This document shows positions 37,562-46,242 of a stretch of 63,919 nt of DNA, in pieces. The translations under genes were made by a program, and so were the position numbers. Numbering within the stretch: position 1 is the stretch's first letter; every line of letters starts with the position of its first letter. A model generated the notes under the pieces. The model was not told where the DNA came from. It searched no databases and saw only the letters and a list, made by a program, of their open reading frames with translations. Source of the DNA: Onishia taeanensis (GTDB lineage: Bacteria > Pseudomonadota > Gammaproteobacteria > Pseudomonadales > Halomonadaceae); NCBI RefSeq assembly GCF_900100755.1, contig NZ_FNCI01000004.1, positions 1-63,919 on the forward strand, in the 5' to 3' direction.

Positions 37562-38490
37562 GCGTCACCCTCCTGCTCTGAGCTCTGATCGACCGCCGTA
37601 GAGGCCGCTGACATGCTTGGGGCCTCGCTGACGGCCTGGGAGACCGGCAGCGTCAGTAGCTCCGGCGCACGCTGATCGCGAGCGATCCGTAGCCCCTTGT
37701 CGAGCTCGGCACGCTCGGCGCCATCGAGGGGCTGCCATTCACCGGCCGCGGCCTTCCATACGCCACCCTCACGGCCATCCGGCGTCAGATAATAGAGGCC
37801 GGCGCGGCCGATACGCAGGAAATCGACCTCTCGTGACAGGGACTCTGGTGACAAGGACTCCCCTGCGCCTTCCGATGACGCTTCACCTGAGGCGCCATCG
37901 GCCTGAACCGAACCGGCATCCACAAGGCCGCGCCAGGCATCCAACTCTCGTCCGTAATCCAGCTCGGTGCGCCAGGCGGCCAGCACACGATCCAGCGCTT
38001 CGGCGTGGCTCACCTCACCATCGGCCAGCAGGGCCTCGAGGCTGTCCACCCGCGCCAGTCGCTCTTTCTTGAGGAACGGCAGATCCGCCTCGACCCACTG
38101 GCGCAGACGGTCGACCAGGTTACGCAGCATGCCCGGCAGCGCTTCGCGGGTATCGCCAAGGGCGTCCAGGGCCACTTCGCGTTCATCCAGCGTGGAGGCT
38201 TGCTGGTCGAGGCGCGGCGCCAGCTCGCGGTTATAGGCGGTCAACTGACGCAGCTCAGCCTGTCGCTCGCGCAGTGCCTCGATATCAGCGCGCGTGGCCT
38301 CGTCAGCGGCATCGATCTGGGCTTGTAGGGCAGCCTGGGCCTCTTCGGCCGCCAAGGCCTCTTTGCTTATCGCCTGTGCATCCGCGGCCTCTCCATTTGC
38401 GGCCTCAGCGGCCAAAGCCTGAGCAACCGGCGCCGCCAAGGCAAGCGACAAGACCAGCCCTGCCTGCCATCGATTCAAGGTGTGTCGCAC
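37558..38490 (-). CDS. DUF3450 periplasmic coiled-coil protein, first gene of the TonB2-type operon
   Basis: This 310-residue protein has a signal peptide (about 1-28, cleaved near ALAAEA), a long coiled coil (about 30-110) and a C-terminal DUF3450 domain (LRIGRAGLYYLTPDGREGGVWK). In Vibrio the equivalent VC1548 is the first gene of the tonB2/ttpC operon; its molecular job is not settled. The start is taken as the GTG at 38490, 6 bases after AGGAG; a second GTG lies one codon earlier, and a distant ATG at 38550 would overlap the Fur-box-like site. Confidence 0.85.
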   Translation of the reverse strand: MRHTLNRWQAGLVLSLALAAPVAQALAAEAANGEAADAQAISKEALAAEEAQAALQAQIDAADEATRADIEALRERQAELRQLTAYNRELAPRLDQQASTLDEREVALDALGDTREALPGMLRNLVDRLRQWVEADLPFLKKERLARVDSLEALLADGEVSHAEALDRVLAAWRTELDYGRELDAWRGLVDAGSVQADGASGEASSEGAGESLSPESLSREVDFLRIGRAGLYYLTPDGREGGVWKAAAGEWQPLDGAERAELDKGLRIARDQRAPELLTLPVSQAVSEAPSMSAASTAVDQSSEQEGDA

Positions 38491-38541
38491 CACGTTCTCC
38501 TGCAAAGGGGTCGCTACAAGTGAATGACACGCTACCTCAAA

Positions 38542-38556
38542 CAATAACAATTATCA
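38542..38556 (-). promoter_or_regulatory. Fur-box-like operator in front of the TonB2-type operon
   Basis: On the minus strand TGATAAT-T-GTTATTG matches the 7-1-7 Fur pattern TGATAAT-N-ATTATCA at 11 of 14 positions, with the left half perfect. It overlaps a possible -35 (TTGATA, 38552-38557), about 52 bases upstream of the first gene, a typical place for iron repression. The -10 (TAGCGT) is weak. Confidence 0.6.
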
Positions 38557-38623
38557 ATCACAGCCATAGCTTGAACGCTCATCTCAGAGCCGCCCAACAG
38601 GCCATCATAGCCATAGTGAACAC

Positions 38624-38655
38624 AAAAAAACCGGCCTCCCCGAAGGAAGGCCGGT
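38624..38655 (-). terminator. Intrinsic terminator of etfBA
   Basis: An 8-bp stem (38630-38637 with 38648-38655) is followed on the minus strand by seven or more T residues (38624-38630), about 70 bases after the etfA stop. It separates etfBA from the iron-uptake operon. Confidence 0.9.
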
Positions 38656-38726
38656 CTGACGATCACGCCACTGATGATCGAGGGAGCTAACTGGAAGACT
38701 CGACCTTCCCCCAGCTTAATGGCGGC

Positions 38727-39665
38727 TTAGAGCTTGCTTTCGAGTTCCGGCAACACCTCGAAGAGGTCGCCGACCAGGCCATAGTCCGCCACCTGGAAAA
38801 TCGGCGCTTCCTCGTCCTGGTTGATGGCAACGATCACCTTGGAGTCCTTCATGCCCGCCAGGTGCTGGATGGCACCGCTGATGCCCACGGCGATATACAG
38901 ATCCGGGGCGACGATCTTGCCGGTCTGGCCGACCTGCATGTCGTTGTGCGCGTAGCCGGCGTCGACGGCGGCACGCGAGGCACCGATGGCGGCGCCCAGC
39001 TTGTCGGCAATACCGTCGAGCAGCTTGAAGTTCTCGCCGTTGCCCATGCCACGACCACCGGAGATGACCACCTTGGCGGCCCCCAGCTCGGGACGGTCGC
39101 TCTCGGCCAGCTCCTCCTTGAGGAACGTCGACTGGGTGTTATCCACCACCGTGTCGACCGACTCGATGCCGGCGCTACCCGCAGACGCCACGGCATCGAA
39201 GGCGGTGGAGCGCACGGTCATCACCTTGAGGGCGTCATCGCTCTTGACGGTGGCAATGGCGTTGCCCGCGTAGATCGGGCGGCAGAAGGTGTCGATGCCT
39301 TCCACGGCGATAATGTCGGAAAGCTGGGAGACATCCTTCAGGGCGGCCAGGCGCGGCATGACGTTCTTGCCGGTGGTCGAGGCACTGGCCAGCACATGGC
39401 TGTAGCCATCGGCCAGCTCGACCAGCAGCGCGCCCAGTGGCTCGGCCAACTGGTGGGCGTAAACGGCGTTGTCCGCCACCCGTACCCGGCTGACGCCATC
39501 GAGCTTGGCCGCGGCATCGGCAATGGCGCTGACGCCTTCACCCGCCACCAGCACGTCGATGTCGCCACCGCCGGCCTTGGCAATCTCCTGGGCGGCGGCT
39601 ACCACATGGGCAGTAGTACCGGCGAGCTGTCCGTCGTGATGGTCGGCAAGTACCAGAATGCTCAT
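38727..39665 (-). CDS. etfA: Electron transfer flavoprotein alpha subunit
   Basis: EtfA binds FAD and, with EtfB, carries electrons from acyl-CoA dehydrogenases to ETF-ubiquinone oxidoreductase. The start at 39665 has GGAG 7 bases upstream and gives 312 residues. The C-terminal FAD domain shows [37 protein letters not shown] and [20 protein letters not shown]. It follows etfB by 14 bases in the etfBA operon. Confidence 0.96.
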   Translation of the reverse strand: MSILVLADHHDGQLAGTTAHVVAAAQEIAKAGGGDIDVLVAGEGVSAIADAAAKLDGVSRVRVADNAVYAHQLAEPLGALLVELADGYSHVLASASTTGKNVMPRLAALKDVSQLSDIIAVEGIDTFCRPIYAGNAIATVKSDDALKVMTVRSTAFDAVASAGSAGIESVDTVVDNTQSTFLKEELAESDRPELGAAKVVISGGRGMGNGENFKLLDGIADKLGAAIGASRAAVDAGYAHNDMQVGQTGKIVAPDLYIAVGISGAIQHLAGMKDSKVIVAINQDEEAPIFQVADYGLVGDLFEVLPELESKL

Positions 39666-39679
39666 GAGATCAGCTCCTT

Positions 39680-40429
39680 TCAAAGCACTTTGGCTTCGTT
39701 CTTGAGTTTATCGACGAGCTCATCCACCGAGCCCACCTTGACGCCGCCTTTGCGCTCGGCCGGCGCTTCGACCTTGACCAGGCTAACCTTGCTGGCGGTG
39801 GCCACGCCGTAGTCTTCTGGCGTCTTGACGTCCAGCGGCTTCTTCTTGGCCTTCATGATATCGGGCAGCTTGGCGTAGCGCGGCTCGTTGAGGCGCAGGT
39901 CGGTGGTGACGATCGCCGGCAGCGACAGCTCGACGCTCTGCAGACCGCCATCGATTTCGCGGGTCACCGCTACCTTCTCACCCTGGACATCCACCTCGGA
40001 GGCGAAGGTGCCCTGGGGCAGGCCGGCCAGCGCCGCCAGCATCTGGCCGGTCTGGTTGTTATCGGTGTCGATGGCCTGCTTGCCGAGAATCACCAGTCCC
40101 GGCTGCTCTTCGTCGATCACACCCTTGAGCAGCTTTGCCACCGCGAGCGACTCGACCTTGTCATCGGTCTGCACATGGATGGCGCGATCAGCGCCCAGCG
40201 CCATGGCCGTGCGCAACTGTTCCTGAGCCGCCTTGGGGCCCACGGTCACGGCGACCACTTCGCTAGCCACGCCCTTTTCCTTGAGGCGGACCGCTTCTTC
40301 CACGGCGATTTCGCAGAAGGGGTTCATCGCCATCTTGACGTTGGTGAGATCGACGTCGGAGTGATCCGGCTTGACGCGGATCTTGACGTTGTAATCGATG
40401 ACGCGTTTGACCGCGACCAATACTTTCAT
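39680..40429 (-). CDS. etfB: Electron transfer flavoprotein beta subunit
   Basis: EtfB is the AMP-binding subunit of the heterodimeric electron carrier. The 249-residue protein has [37 protein letters not shown], the [20 protein letters not shown] loop and the recognition-loop region [29 protein letters not shown] precedes the ATG. It is the first gene of etfBA, with a good promoter (TTGATC/TATAAC) 94 bases upstream, and it is divergent from its own electron acceptor gene at 40920. Confidence 0.96.
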   Translation of the reverse strand: MKVLVAVKRVIDYNVKIRVKPDHSDVDLTNVKMAMNPFCEIAVEEAVRLKEKGVASEVVAVTVGPKAAQEQLRTAMALGADRAIHVQTDDKVESLAVAKLLKGVIDEEQPGLVILGKQAIDTDNNQTGQMLAALAGLPQGTFASEVDVQGEKVAVTREIDGGLQSVELSLPAIVTTDLRLNEPRYAKLPDIMKAKKKPLDVKTPEDYGVATASKVSLVKVEAPAERKGGVKVGSVDELVDKLKNEAKVL

Positions 40430-40522
40430 GGTGTCCTCGCTGTACGCTGGGGCCTCGCTGAGGCGTTACTCGGGATGGCGCTATCATGCATCGGCCGCCC
40501 CGTTATCACCGATGGGCAGGTC

Positions 40523-40552
40523 GTTATATTCATTCATTAAGTGCATGATCAA
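40523..40552 (-). promoter_or_regulatory. Promoter of etfBA
   Basis: On the minus strand TTGATC (40547-40552), an 18-base spacer and TATAAC (40523-40528) form a good sigma-70 promoter. The leader would be about 87 bases long. Confidence 0.55.
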
Positions 40553-40778
40553 CCAACGGATCCCGGGCAGGTGCGTAATCTGCCACAGGGCCAGTTTCGC
40601 CACAATATTGACGACATGAATGGTCCTGAACGGGCCATGTTTCCAGCCATTGCTATCCGGCAGCATCGTCGTCAAACGCCACCGTAAAAGAGGCGACGGG
40701 GGCGACGTTCGTCGTCCGTCGAGCCCCGTGCTGCCACACTTGAGTGTCAGTATGCTTACCATGGGCGAGACATGGAAG

Positions 40779-40800
40779 CAAACGACCGTTTAAAATTATA
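40779..40800. promoter_or_regulatory. PsrA-like palindrome with adjacent TATAAT in the etf divergent region
   Basis: CAAAC-GACC-GTTTA (40779-40792) matches the Pseudomonas PsrA consensus (G/C)AAAC-N2-4-GTTT(G/C) except for one outer base. A perfect TATAAT on the minus strand follows two bases away (40795-40800). The same arrangement is seen at fadB. It may control a distal etfBA promoter, the ETF-QO gene, or both. Confidence 0.5.
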
Positions 40801-40919
40801 GCCTCCCGACCAAGTCGGCTACCCGAGTGAGCTCTAATACCGCACAATAGTCATTATAAATCTGGCGCAATTCCCACGGGCATGGCCAGACCGCGGCATT
40901 GAACAAGAGGAGAGAGCAA

Positions 40920-42587
40920 GTGGAAGAGCAAGAACGCGAATACATGGATTTCGACGTGGTCATCGTCGGCGCCGGCCCCTCCGGCCTGGCGGCGGCCTGC
41001 CGTTTGATGCAGCAGGCGAACGAGGCCGAGCAGGAACTATCGGTGTGCGTCGTGGAGAAAGGCTCTGAAGTCGGCGCTCACATCCTCTCGGGGGCGGTCT
41101 TCGAGCCCCGCGCGCTGGCCGAGCTCTTCCCCGACTGGGAAAGCCGCGGCGCCCCGCTGACCACGCCCGCCATTCGCGATGAACTCTATCTGCTCAAGGA
41201 CGCGGACAAGGCCCAGCGACTACCCAACGCCCTGGTGCCCAAGACCATGCATAATACTGGCGGCGACCAGACGCGCTATGTCATCAGCGCCGGCAACCTG
41301 TGCCGCTGGCTGGGCGAGCAGGCCGAGGAACTCGGCGTCGAGATCTTCCCTGGCTTCGCCGCTCAGGAAACCCTGCATGACGAAGACGGCACCGTGCGCG
41401 GCATTCTGGTCGGCGACATGGGTCTGGGCGCCGACGGCGAGCCCAAGGACGGCCACATGCCGGGCATGGAGCTGCGGGCCAAGTACACGCTGTTCGCCGA
41501 GGGGGCCCGCGGGCATCTGGGCAAGCGCCTGATCGAAAAATTCGACCTGGATGCCGGCAAGGATCCTCAGCACTACGGCATCGGCCTCAAGGAGCTGTGG
41601 GACGTGCCGGCCGAGCAGCACGAGCCGGGGCTGGTGCTGCATGGCTCCGGCTGGCCGCTGGACAAGGACACTCACGGCGGCTGGTTCCTTTACCACGCCG
41701 AGAACCAGCAGGTAGTCGTCGGGCTGATCATGGATCTTTCCTATCAGAACCCCTACCTGTCGCCCTTCGACGAATTCCAGCGCATGAAGCACCACCCGGT
41801 GCTCAAGCAATATCTGGAAGGCGGTAAGCGCGTGGCCTACGGTGCCCGCGCCATCACCAAGGGCGGCCTCAACTGCCTGCCCAAGATGACCTTCTCCGGC
41901 GGCCTGCTGATCGGCTGCGATGCCGGCACGCTCAACTTTGCCAAGATCAAGGGCCTGCACACCGCCATGAAATCCGGCCTGGTAGCCGCCGAAAGCGTCT
42001 TCGAGGCCTTGAAGGCCGGTGACGAAGGCGGCAATGAGCTCACCACCTTTACCGAAAAGTGGCAATCCAGCTGGGCCTACCAGGAGCTCAAGGAAAGCGC
42101 GAGCTTCGGTCCGGCGATTCACAAATACGGCACCGTGGGCGGCGGCGCCTACAACTTCCTCGATCAGCTCCTGGGCGGCAAACTGCCTAACGTCCACGAC
42201 ACTACCGCCGACTATGCCGCGCTCAAGAAGGCCAGCGAGTGCCAAAAGATCGACTACCCCAAGCCCGACGGCAAGCTGTCTTTCGACAAATCCTCCTCGG
42301 TGTTTCTCTCCAACACCAACCACGAGGAAGACCAGCCCTGCCACCTGCGCCTCACTGATCCCGAGGTGCCGGTCAGGGTCAACCTGCCGGAATACGCCGA
42401 ACCGGCCCAGCGCTACTGCCCGGCCGGTGTCTACGAGATTGTCGAGGACGATGCCGGCTCACCCAAGTTCCAGATCAACTTCCAGAACTGCGTGCACTGC
42501 AAGACCTGCGACATCAAGGACCCTTCCCAGAACATCACCTGGGTGGCACCGGAAGGCGGCGGTGGGCCTAACTACCCCAATATGTAA
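40920..42587 (+). CDS. Electron transfer flavoprotein-ubiquinone oxidoreductase
   Basis: ETF-QO is the membrane-associated enzyme that passes electrons from reduced ETF to ubiquinone. The GTG at 40920 is chosen because GAGGAG lies 7 bases upstream; this gives 555 residues. The FAD-binding motif is DVVIVGAGPSGLAAACRLM near the N-terminus. The C-terminus holds a 4Fe-4S cluster: CPAGVYEI and then CVHCKTCDIKDPSQNI, ending GGGGPNYPNM as in all family members. It is divergent from etfBA, the genes of its electron donor. Confidence 0.96.
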   Translation: MEEQEREYMDFDVVIVGAGPSGLAAACRLMQQANEAEQELSVCVVEKGSEVGAHILSGAVFEPRALAELFPDWESRGAPLTTPAIRDELYLLKDADKAQRLPNALVPKTMHNTGGDQTRYVISAGNLCRWLGEQAEELGVEIFPGFAAQETLHDEDGTVRGILVGDMGLGADGEPKDGHMPGMELRAKYTLFAEGARGHLGKRLIEKFDLDAGKDPQHYGIGLKELWDVPAEQHEPGLVLHGSGWPLDKDTHGGWFLYHAENQQVVVGLIMDLSYQNPYLSPFDEFQRMKHHPVLKQYLEGGKRVAYGARAITKGGLNCLPKMTFSGGLLIGCDAGTLNFAKIKGLHTAMKSGLVAAESVFEALKAGDEGGNELTTFTEKWQSSWAYQELKESASFGPAIHKYGTVGGGAYNFLDQLLGGKLPNVHDTTADYAALKKASECQKIDYPKPDGKLSFDKSSSVFLSNTNHEEDQPCHLRLTDPEVPVRVNLPEYAEPAQRYCPAGVYEIVEDDAGSPKFQINFQNCVHCKTCDIKDPSQNITWVAPEGGGGPNYPNM

Positions 42588-43012
42588 GGGAAAGTCTGAT
42601 ACATTGCTGCGCTCGGAATCCTGACCGCCGGCGGTACTCTGATCGCCGGCCCGGTTGGTGTCTTCACCTAGCAGGCTACCCCGATATCTAAGCCGCTCAG
42701 AGCGGCAGAATCGGCATGCAGGGCGAGCGATTTCGCCGGGACGCCGGCGCAGCGAGAGCCGGACAGCGCGAATCGACAGGGATGTCGATTCAGGGCCGGC
42801 AAGAGGGACCTTGTTCCGGCCCGAGCGGGTCGCCCGGCTCGCGAAGCGTCGGGGTTTCGTCCCGGTGTCAGCGAGCCGTTCTGTGCCGATGGCCCCCAAG
42901 AGCAGGACTCATAAAAACGCCCCGAAGGTTGGATTGGGTGTCCAACTTTCGGGGTGCAGTTCACACTCGGCCTGCGGGGCGTTTTTGTTACGTCTTGCGG
43001 GCGTCGCCGGGC
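42588..43012. repeat. 425-base convergent spacer with a palindrome-rich element
   Basis: Between the ETF-QO gene and sseA no gene is supported. About 42640-42900 is a series of GC-rich inverted repeats, including AATCGACA-ggga-TGTCGATT (42763-42782) and GGGCCGG...CCGGCCC (42793-42822). The loops contain GGGA, and the layout looks like an intergenic repeat element rather than coding DNA. The final part is a nested terminator (42913-42986). Reading frames here are rich in Arg, Ser and Pro and look spurious. Confidence 0.6.
42913..42986. terminator. Nested bidirectional terminator between the ETF-QO gene and sseA
   Basis: An outer inverted repeat AAAAACGCCCCG (42913-42924) with CGGGGCGTTTTT (42975-42986) encloses an inner 14-bp hairpin (42920-42933 with 42941-42954, one G-T pair). 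The left arm can pair with either right arm. Five T residues end the outer stem on both strands, so it should work in both directions. Confidence 0.8.
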
Positions 43013-43849
43013 TCAGTCGCCGGTGGCGATGAGTCGGTCGGGGTCGCGAATCCAGTCGCTCCAGGAGCCGGCATAGAGCCGTGGCAGGGGGCGTCCGGCG
43101 ATGGCGTAGGCAAGAATGTCATGGCAGGCGGTCACGCCGGAGCCGCAGTAGGCGATCAGCTCGCCGTCCGTCTCGGCATCGACGTCCTCCAGTTCGGCGG
43201 CAAGCTGCGTGGCCGGCTTGAAGTGCCCGTCGGCGGCCAGATTGTCGGCACTGGGCCGACAGCAGGCGCCGGGAATATGACCGGCCACCGGGTCGATGGG
43301 CTCGACCTCACCGCGAAAGCGCGCCAGCGCCCGGGCATCCACCAGCGCCGAGTGCCCCGGCGTGATGTCGGCAGCGCTCACCAGGGCGCCGTCGTCAAAG
43401 CTCGGCCGCCAATCGCTGGGAGCATGAGCCACCCCCTCGCCTGACTCGAGCGCCCCGCCGCTGGCCTGCCAGGCCAGCAGACCGCCGTCGAGTACGCGCA
43501 CATCGGCATGACCCGCCCAGCAGGACAGCATCCACCAGGCTCTGGCAGCGGCAAGCTGGCCGCCCATATCGTCATAGACCACCACCGGCACATCCGGCGT
43601 GATCCCCAGCCGCTGGATCACCGCCGTAAAGGCCTCATGGCTCGGCAGAGGGTGGCGACCGCCCTCGCCTGCCGGCGCCGACAGATCATGCTCCAGGGCC
43701 AGGTGCTGGCTGCCTGGCAGGTGGCCGTCACGCCACAGGGCTCGCCCGGCGTCAGCGTCATCGAGCCGGGCACGACAATCGAGCAACAAGGGTGGACGTG
43801 ATGACGCCTGGGCGGCGGCAAGGGAAGCACTATCGATCAGTGGGTTCAT
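43013..43849 (-). CDS. sseA: 3-mercaptopyruvate sulfurtransferase (tandem rhodanese)
   Basis: SseA transfers sulfur from 3-mercaptopyruvate to cyanide or thiols. The 278-residue protein has two rhodanese domains: an inactive N-terminal one (LLLDCRARLDD to DGGLLAWQASGG) and a C-terminal one with the active cysteine C235 in YCGSGVTACH. The CGSGVTA loop is the mercaptopyruvate-type rather than the thiosulfate-type motif. GAGAG lies upstream of the ATG. It is preceded by an 11-bp triple repeat and appears to be a single-gene unit. Confidence 0.92.
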   Translation of the reverse strand: MNPLIDSASLAAAQASSRPPLLLDCRARLDDADAGRALWRDGHLPGSQHLALEHDLSAPAGEGGRHPLPSHEAFTAVIQRLGITPDVPVVVYDDMGGQLAAARAWWMLSCWAGHADVRVLDGGLLAWQASGGALESGEGVAHAPSDWRPSFDDGALVSAADITPGHSALVDARALARFRGEVEPIDPVAGHIPGACCRPSADNLAADGHFKPATQLAAELEDVDAETDGELIAYCGSGVTACHDILAYAIAGRPLPRLYAGSWSDWIRDPDRLIATGD

Positions 43850-43860
43850 AGCATGTCTCT

Positions 43861-43893
43861 CTTGACGGGCTCTTGACGGGTTCTTGGCGGGCC
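43861..43893. repeat. Three 11-bp imperfect tandem repeats upstream of sseA
   Basis: CTTGACGGGCT, CTTGACGGGTT and CTTGGCGGGCC follow each other head to tail 12 bases before the sseA start. They lie between the upstream helicase stop and sseA. The role is unknown. Confidence 0.85.
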
Positions 43894-43944
43894 CGTCACA
43901 GGCGACTGACAGGCTCCCGGCGAGTTCCAGGTATGACTCCCGCC

Positions 43945-46242
43945 CTATTCGGTGACCGGCGCTGCCGACAGCGGCTCGATGGGGGCACGGTTGGCAATCA
44001 GCCGGCGCTTACCAGCCTGGGCAAAACGGACTTCGATGACCGGGTCCCGCGGGTCACCCTCGACGAGGTCCACCTCTCCCTCACCGAATACCGCATGTCG
44101 CAGGCGCTGGCCAACGCTGAACAGGAAGCCAGCCCCCGGCTCGCCGACGCTGCCTCCGTGGCCGGGAGCGGCGTCGGTCCTGATCGTCACTGGAATCGAG
44201 CGCCCCTGGGCGGCAAGATAGCGCTCGGCCAGGGCCGGCTGCTCCACCTCGAGCGGTGCCGGTACCGGCGGCTCGGCGACACACTCACCATGTCCCGCGT
44301 TCCGTGTAGTGCCATGAGGCGTGCCGTGAGTCGTGCCATAGGCACTACCCTCGTGCAGCGCTTCGGCCAGTCGCTGGCAGTCCTGCCAAGCGGTCTCGGC
44401 GATAAAGCGGCTGGGCCGGTGCTCGCCGCCGTCATGCAGCATCAGCAAGCGCTCACGGGCGCGCGTGATGGCGACATAAAAGAGCCGGCGCTCTTCCTCG
44501 AGGCGCTCATCGCTGAGCGGATTCTCGCGGCTGTAGTGGGGAAAATCTTCTTCGTTGGTGCCCCACAGGGCGACGAGCGGCCATTCGAGGCCCTTGGCGC
44601 CGTGCACGGTGGTGATCAGCACGCCATCCTCGCGACTCTCGACCGGCTCGCGCAGCAGCGCAATGAAGGCGTCGGGGTCGTGGGCTAGCTCGCCGGCCTG
44701 TTCGATCAGCACGTCGAGCAGGCGCACATCCTCCTCGCCCTTCTCGCGGCGGGCCGCGGCGCGCTTGAGGACCTTCTCGGCGTCCAGCCGCTCGACCACA
44801 TGGGTAAGCAGCTTGGCCGGCGGCCAGGCCTTCAGGCGCGGCAATTCACAAAGCAGCTCCCAGCGCCGCTTGAGGTTGCGACGTTGCAGGGGCTTGAGGC
44901 TCTGCAACAGCGGGTCCTGGCGATCCGGCCAGCTCTGGGTCTCGGCCAGACGCTGCGCCAGGGCGCCGAGCCGCTCCCGAGCCACGAAGGGCGTGGGCTG
45001 GGCAAGCAACAGCTCGAGATGGCCGGGATCCTTGAGCAGGTCGGGCTGGCGGGCCAGCATCAGATAGCCTGCCAGGGCCTGTACCAGCGGCAGGCAGAAC
45101 ACGAAGCGGTCGTCACGGGACAGCCGGAAGGGAATGCCGGCCCGCAGCAGGGTCAGTTGCACCGACACCGACAGCGCCCAGCTGCGCACCAGCACGCAGC
45201 TCTCCGAGAGCATCCGGCCCTGACGCTGCCAGCCGGCGAGTGCCTCGGCGAGCCGCTGCCCTCCCTGTGCGACCTGAAGCGTGGTGATGGGGTTGTCGGG
45301 AATCGCCAGGCACAGCTGATCCGGGCGACGCCGATTGGCGGCGATGGCGTGATTGGCGGCCAGCGCCAGGGCATGGCCATGGCGGAAGGTGGTCGACAGC
45401 GGATAGTCCCGCGCCTCGCCGAAGGTGGCCGTGAAATCGTCGAGCATGGTATCGGGGCGGGCCCCGCGCCATTCATAGATGCACTGGTTGGCATCGCCCA
45501 CCGCCATGACCGCCGCCGTCTCGCCGGCCAACAGGGCCAGCAGCCGCTGCTGGGCGGCATTGATGTCCTGATACTCGTCGATGATCACTTCATCGAGGAA
45601 GCCCTGGACCCGCGCCTTGAGTGCCGGCTCCCGCTCCAGCGCCTTGAGCGGGCGATACAGCAGGTCGGCGTAGGTCATCTGCTGATGGTCGGCGAGCAAC
45701 GTCTCGACGGTATCGAAGGTCTCGACGAAGTGGCCGGTATCGGCGCCGTAATCGAGGCGCTCATGCAGCTCGCCGGGGTCGGCGAGTTCGGCCTTCACCA
45801 GCTCGCAGAAATGCCCGAATGTCTCCAGGCGGTCGGGCTCCAGGGCATCCTCGAGTCGGCTCTGATCGCCGGCCAGCGTCTGCTGCACGGCCTGCCGCAA
45901 CAAGCGCTCGCGCTGCCAGTCGGCGGCCAGCAACTGGCGCGGCGCCAGGGCTCCCCAGCGGGTCAGGCTCTGGGTCAGACGATGGCCCAGCGAATGAAAG
46001 GTGCGTACATCGGGCAGCGGCGTGCCGGCCGGCGCCTGGGCCACCAGCTTGGCGGTAAAGTCCTCGCGAGCGGCGCGGTTGAACATCAGCACCAGCATGC
46101 GTCTGGGCGGCACGCCGGATGCGAGCAGGTGCAGCACTCTGGCCACCAATGTGGTGGTCTTGCCGGCGCCGGCCACGGCCGCCACCCGCGCATGCCCACC
46201 GGGGTGACCGACCACCGCTTGCTGCTCCGCGGTCAGCCTCAC
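43945..46242 (-). CDS. UvrD/Rep-family ATP-dependent DNA helicase
   Basis: This is a superfamily 1A 3'-5' DNA helicase. The start at GTG 46242 (765 residues) is chosen because AGGAGGG lies just upstream and the codon overlaps the DUF1285 stop (GTGA); the frame continues upstream only as an antisense-like extension of that gene. It has LTAEQQAVV (Q motif), AGAGKTTTLVARV (Walker A), IIDEYQDINAAQ, GDANQCIYEWRGA, TTVHGAKGLEWPLV and VAITRARERLLM. The C-terminus has a UvrD/PcrA-like Tudor segment (VGQRLRHAVFGEGEVDLVEG). It is not UvrD itself by position; which helicase it is remains open. Confidence 0.9.
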   Translation of the reverse strand: MRLTAEQQAVVGHPGGHARVAAVAGAGKTTTLVARVLHLLASGVPPRRMLVLMFNRAAREDFTAKLVAQAPAGTPLPDVRTFHSLGHRLTQSLTRWGALAPRQLLAADWQRERLLRQAVQQTLAGDQSRLEDALEPDRLETFGHFCELVKAELADPGELHERLDYGADTGHFVETFDTVETLLADHQQMTYADLLYRPLKALEREPALKARVQGFLDEVIIDEYQDINAAQQRLLALLAGETAAVMAVGDANQCIYEWRGARPDTMLDDFTATFGEARDYPLSTTFRHGHALALAANHAIAANRRRPDQLCLAIPDNPITTLQVAQGGQRLAEALAGWQRQGRMLSESCVLVRSWALSVSVQLTLLRAGIPFRLSRDDRFVFCLPLVQALAGYLMLARQPDLLKDPGHLELLLAQPTPFVARERLGALAQRLAETQSWPDRQDPLLQSLKPLQRRNLKRRWELLCELPRLKAWPPAKLLTHVVERLDAEKVLKRAAARREKGEEDVRLLDVLIEQAGELAHDPDAFIALLREPVESREDGVLITTVHGAKGLEWPLVALWGTNEEDFPHYSRENPLSDERLEEERRLFYVAITRARERLLMLHDGGEHRPSRFIAETAWQDCQRLAEALHEGSAYGTTHGTPHGTTRNAGHGECVAEPPVPAPLEVEQPALAERYLAAQGRSIPVTIRTDAAPGHGGSVGEPGAGFLFSVGQRLRHAVFGEGEVDLVEGDPRDPVIEVRFAQAGKRRLIANRAPIEPLSAAPVTE

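Larger units (their letters stand above)
40430..40919. other. 490-base divergent regulatory region between etfBA and the ETF-QO gene
   Basis: No gene is supported; the short frames seen here have no family resemblance. Next to etfB is a sigma-70-like promoter (40523-40552, minus strand). Further out is a palindrome AAAC-N4-GTTT with a perfect minus-strand TATAAT (40779-40800), and nearer the ETF-QO gene a plus-strand TATAAA (40855-40860) that could be its -10. The length and layout suggest more regulation than two simple promoters. Confidence 0.5.

Noticed and set aside
40484-40762. 92-residue minus-strand frame in the etf divergent region
   Set aside because: No ribosome site, no family resemblance, and it overlaps the etfBA promoter.
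42655-43032. Arg/Ser/Pro-rich frames in the ETF-QO/sseA spacer
   Set aside because: They translate hairpin repeats and the terminator; no start signal or conserved domain.
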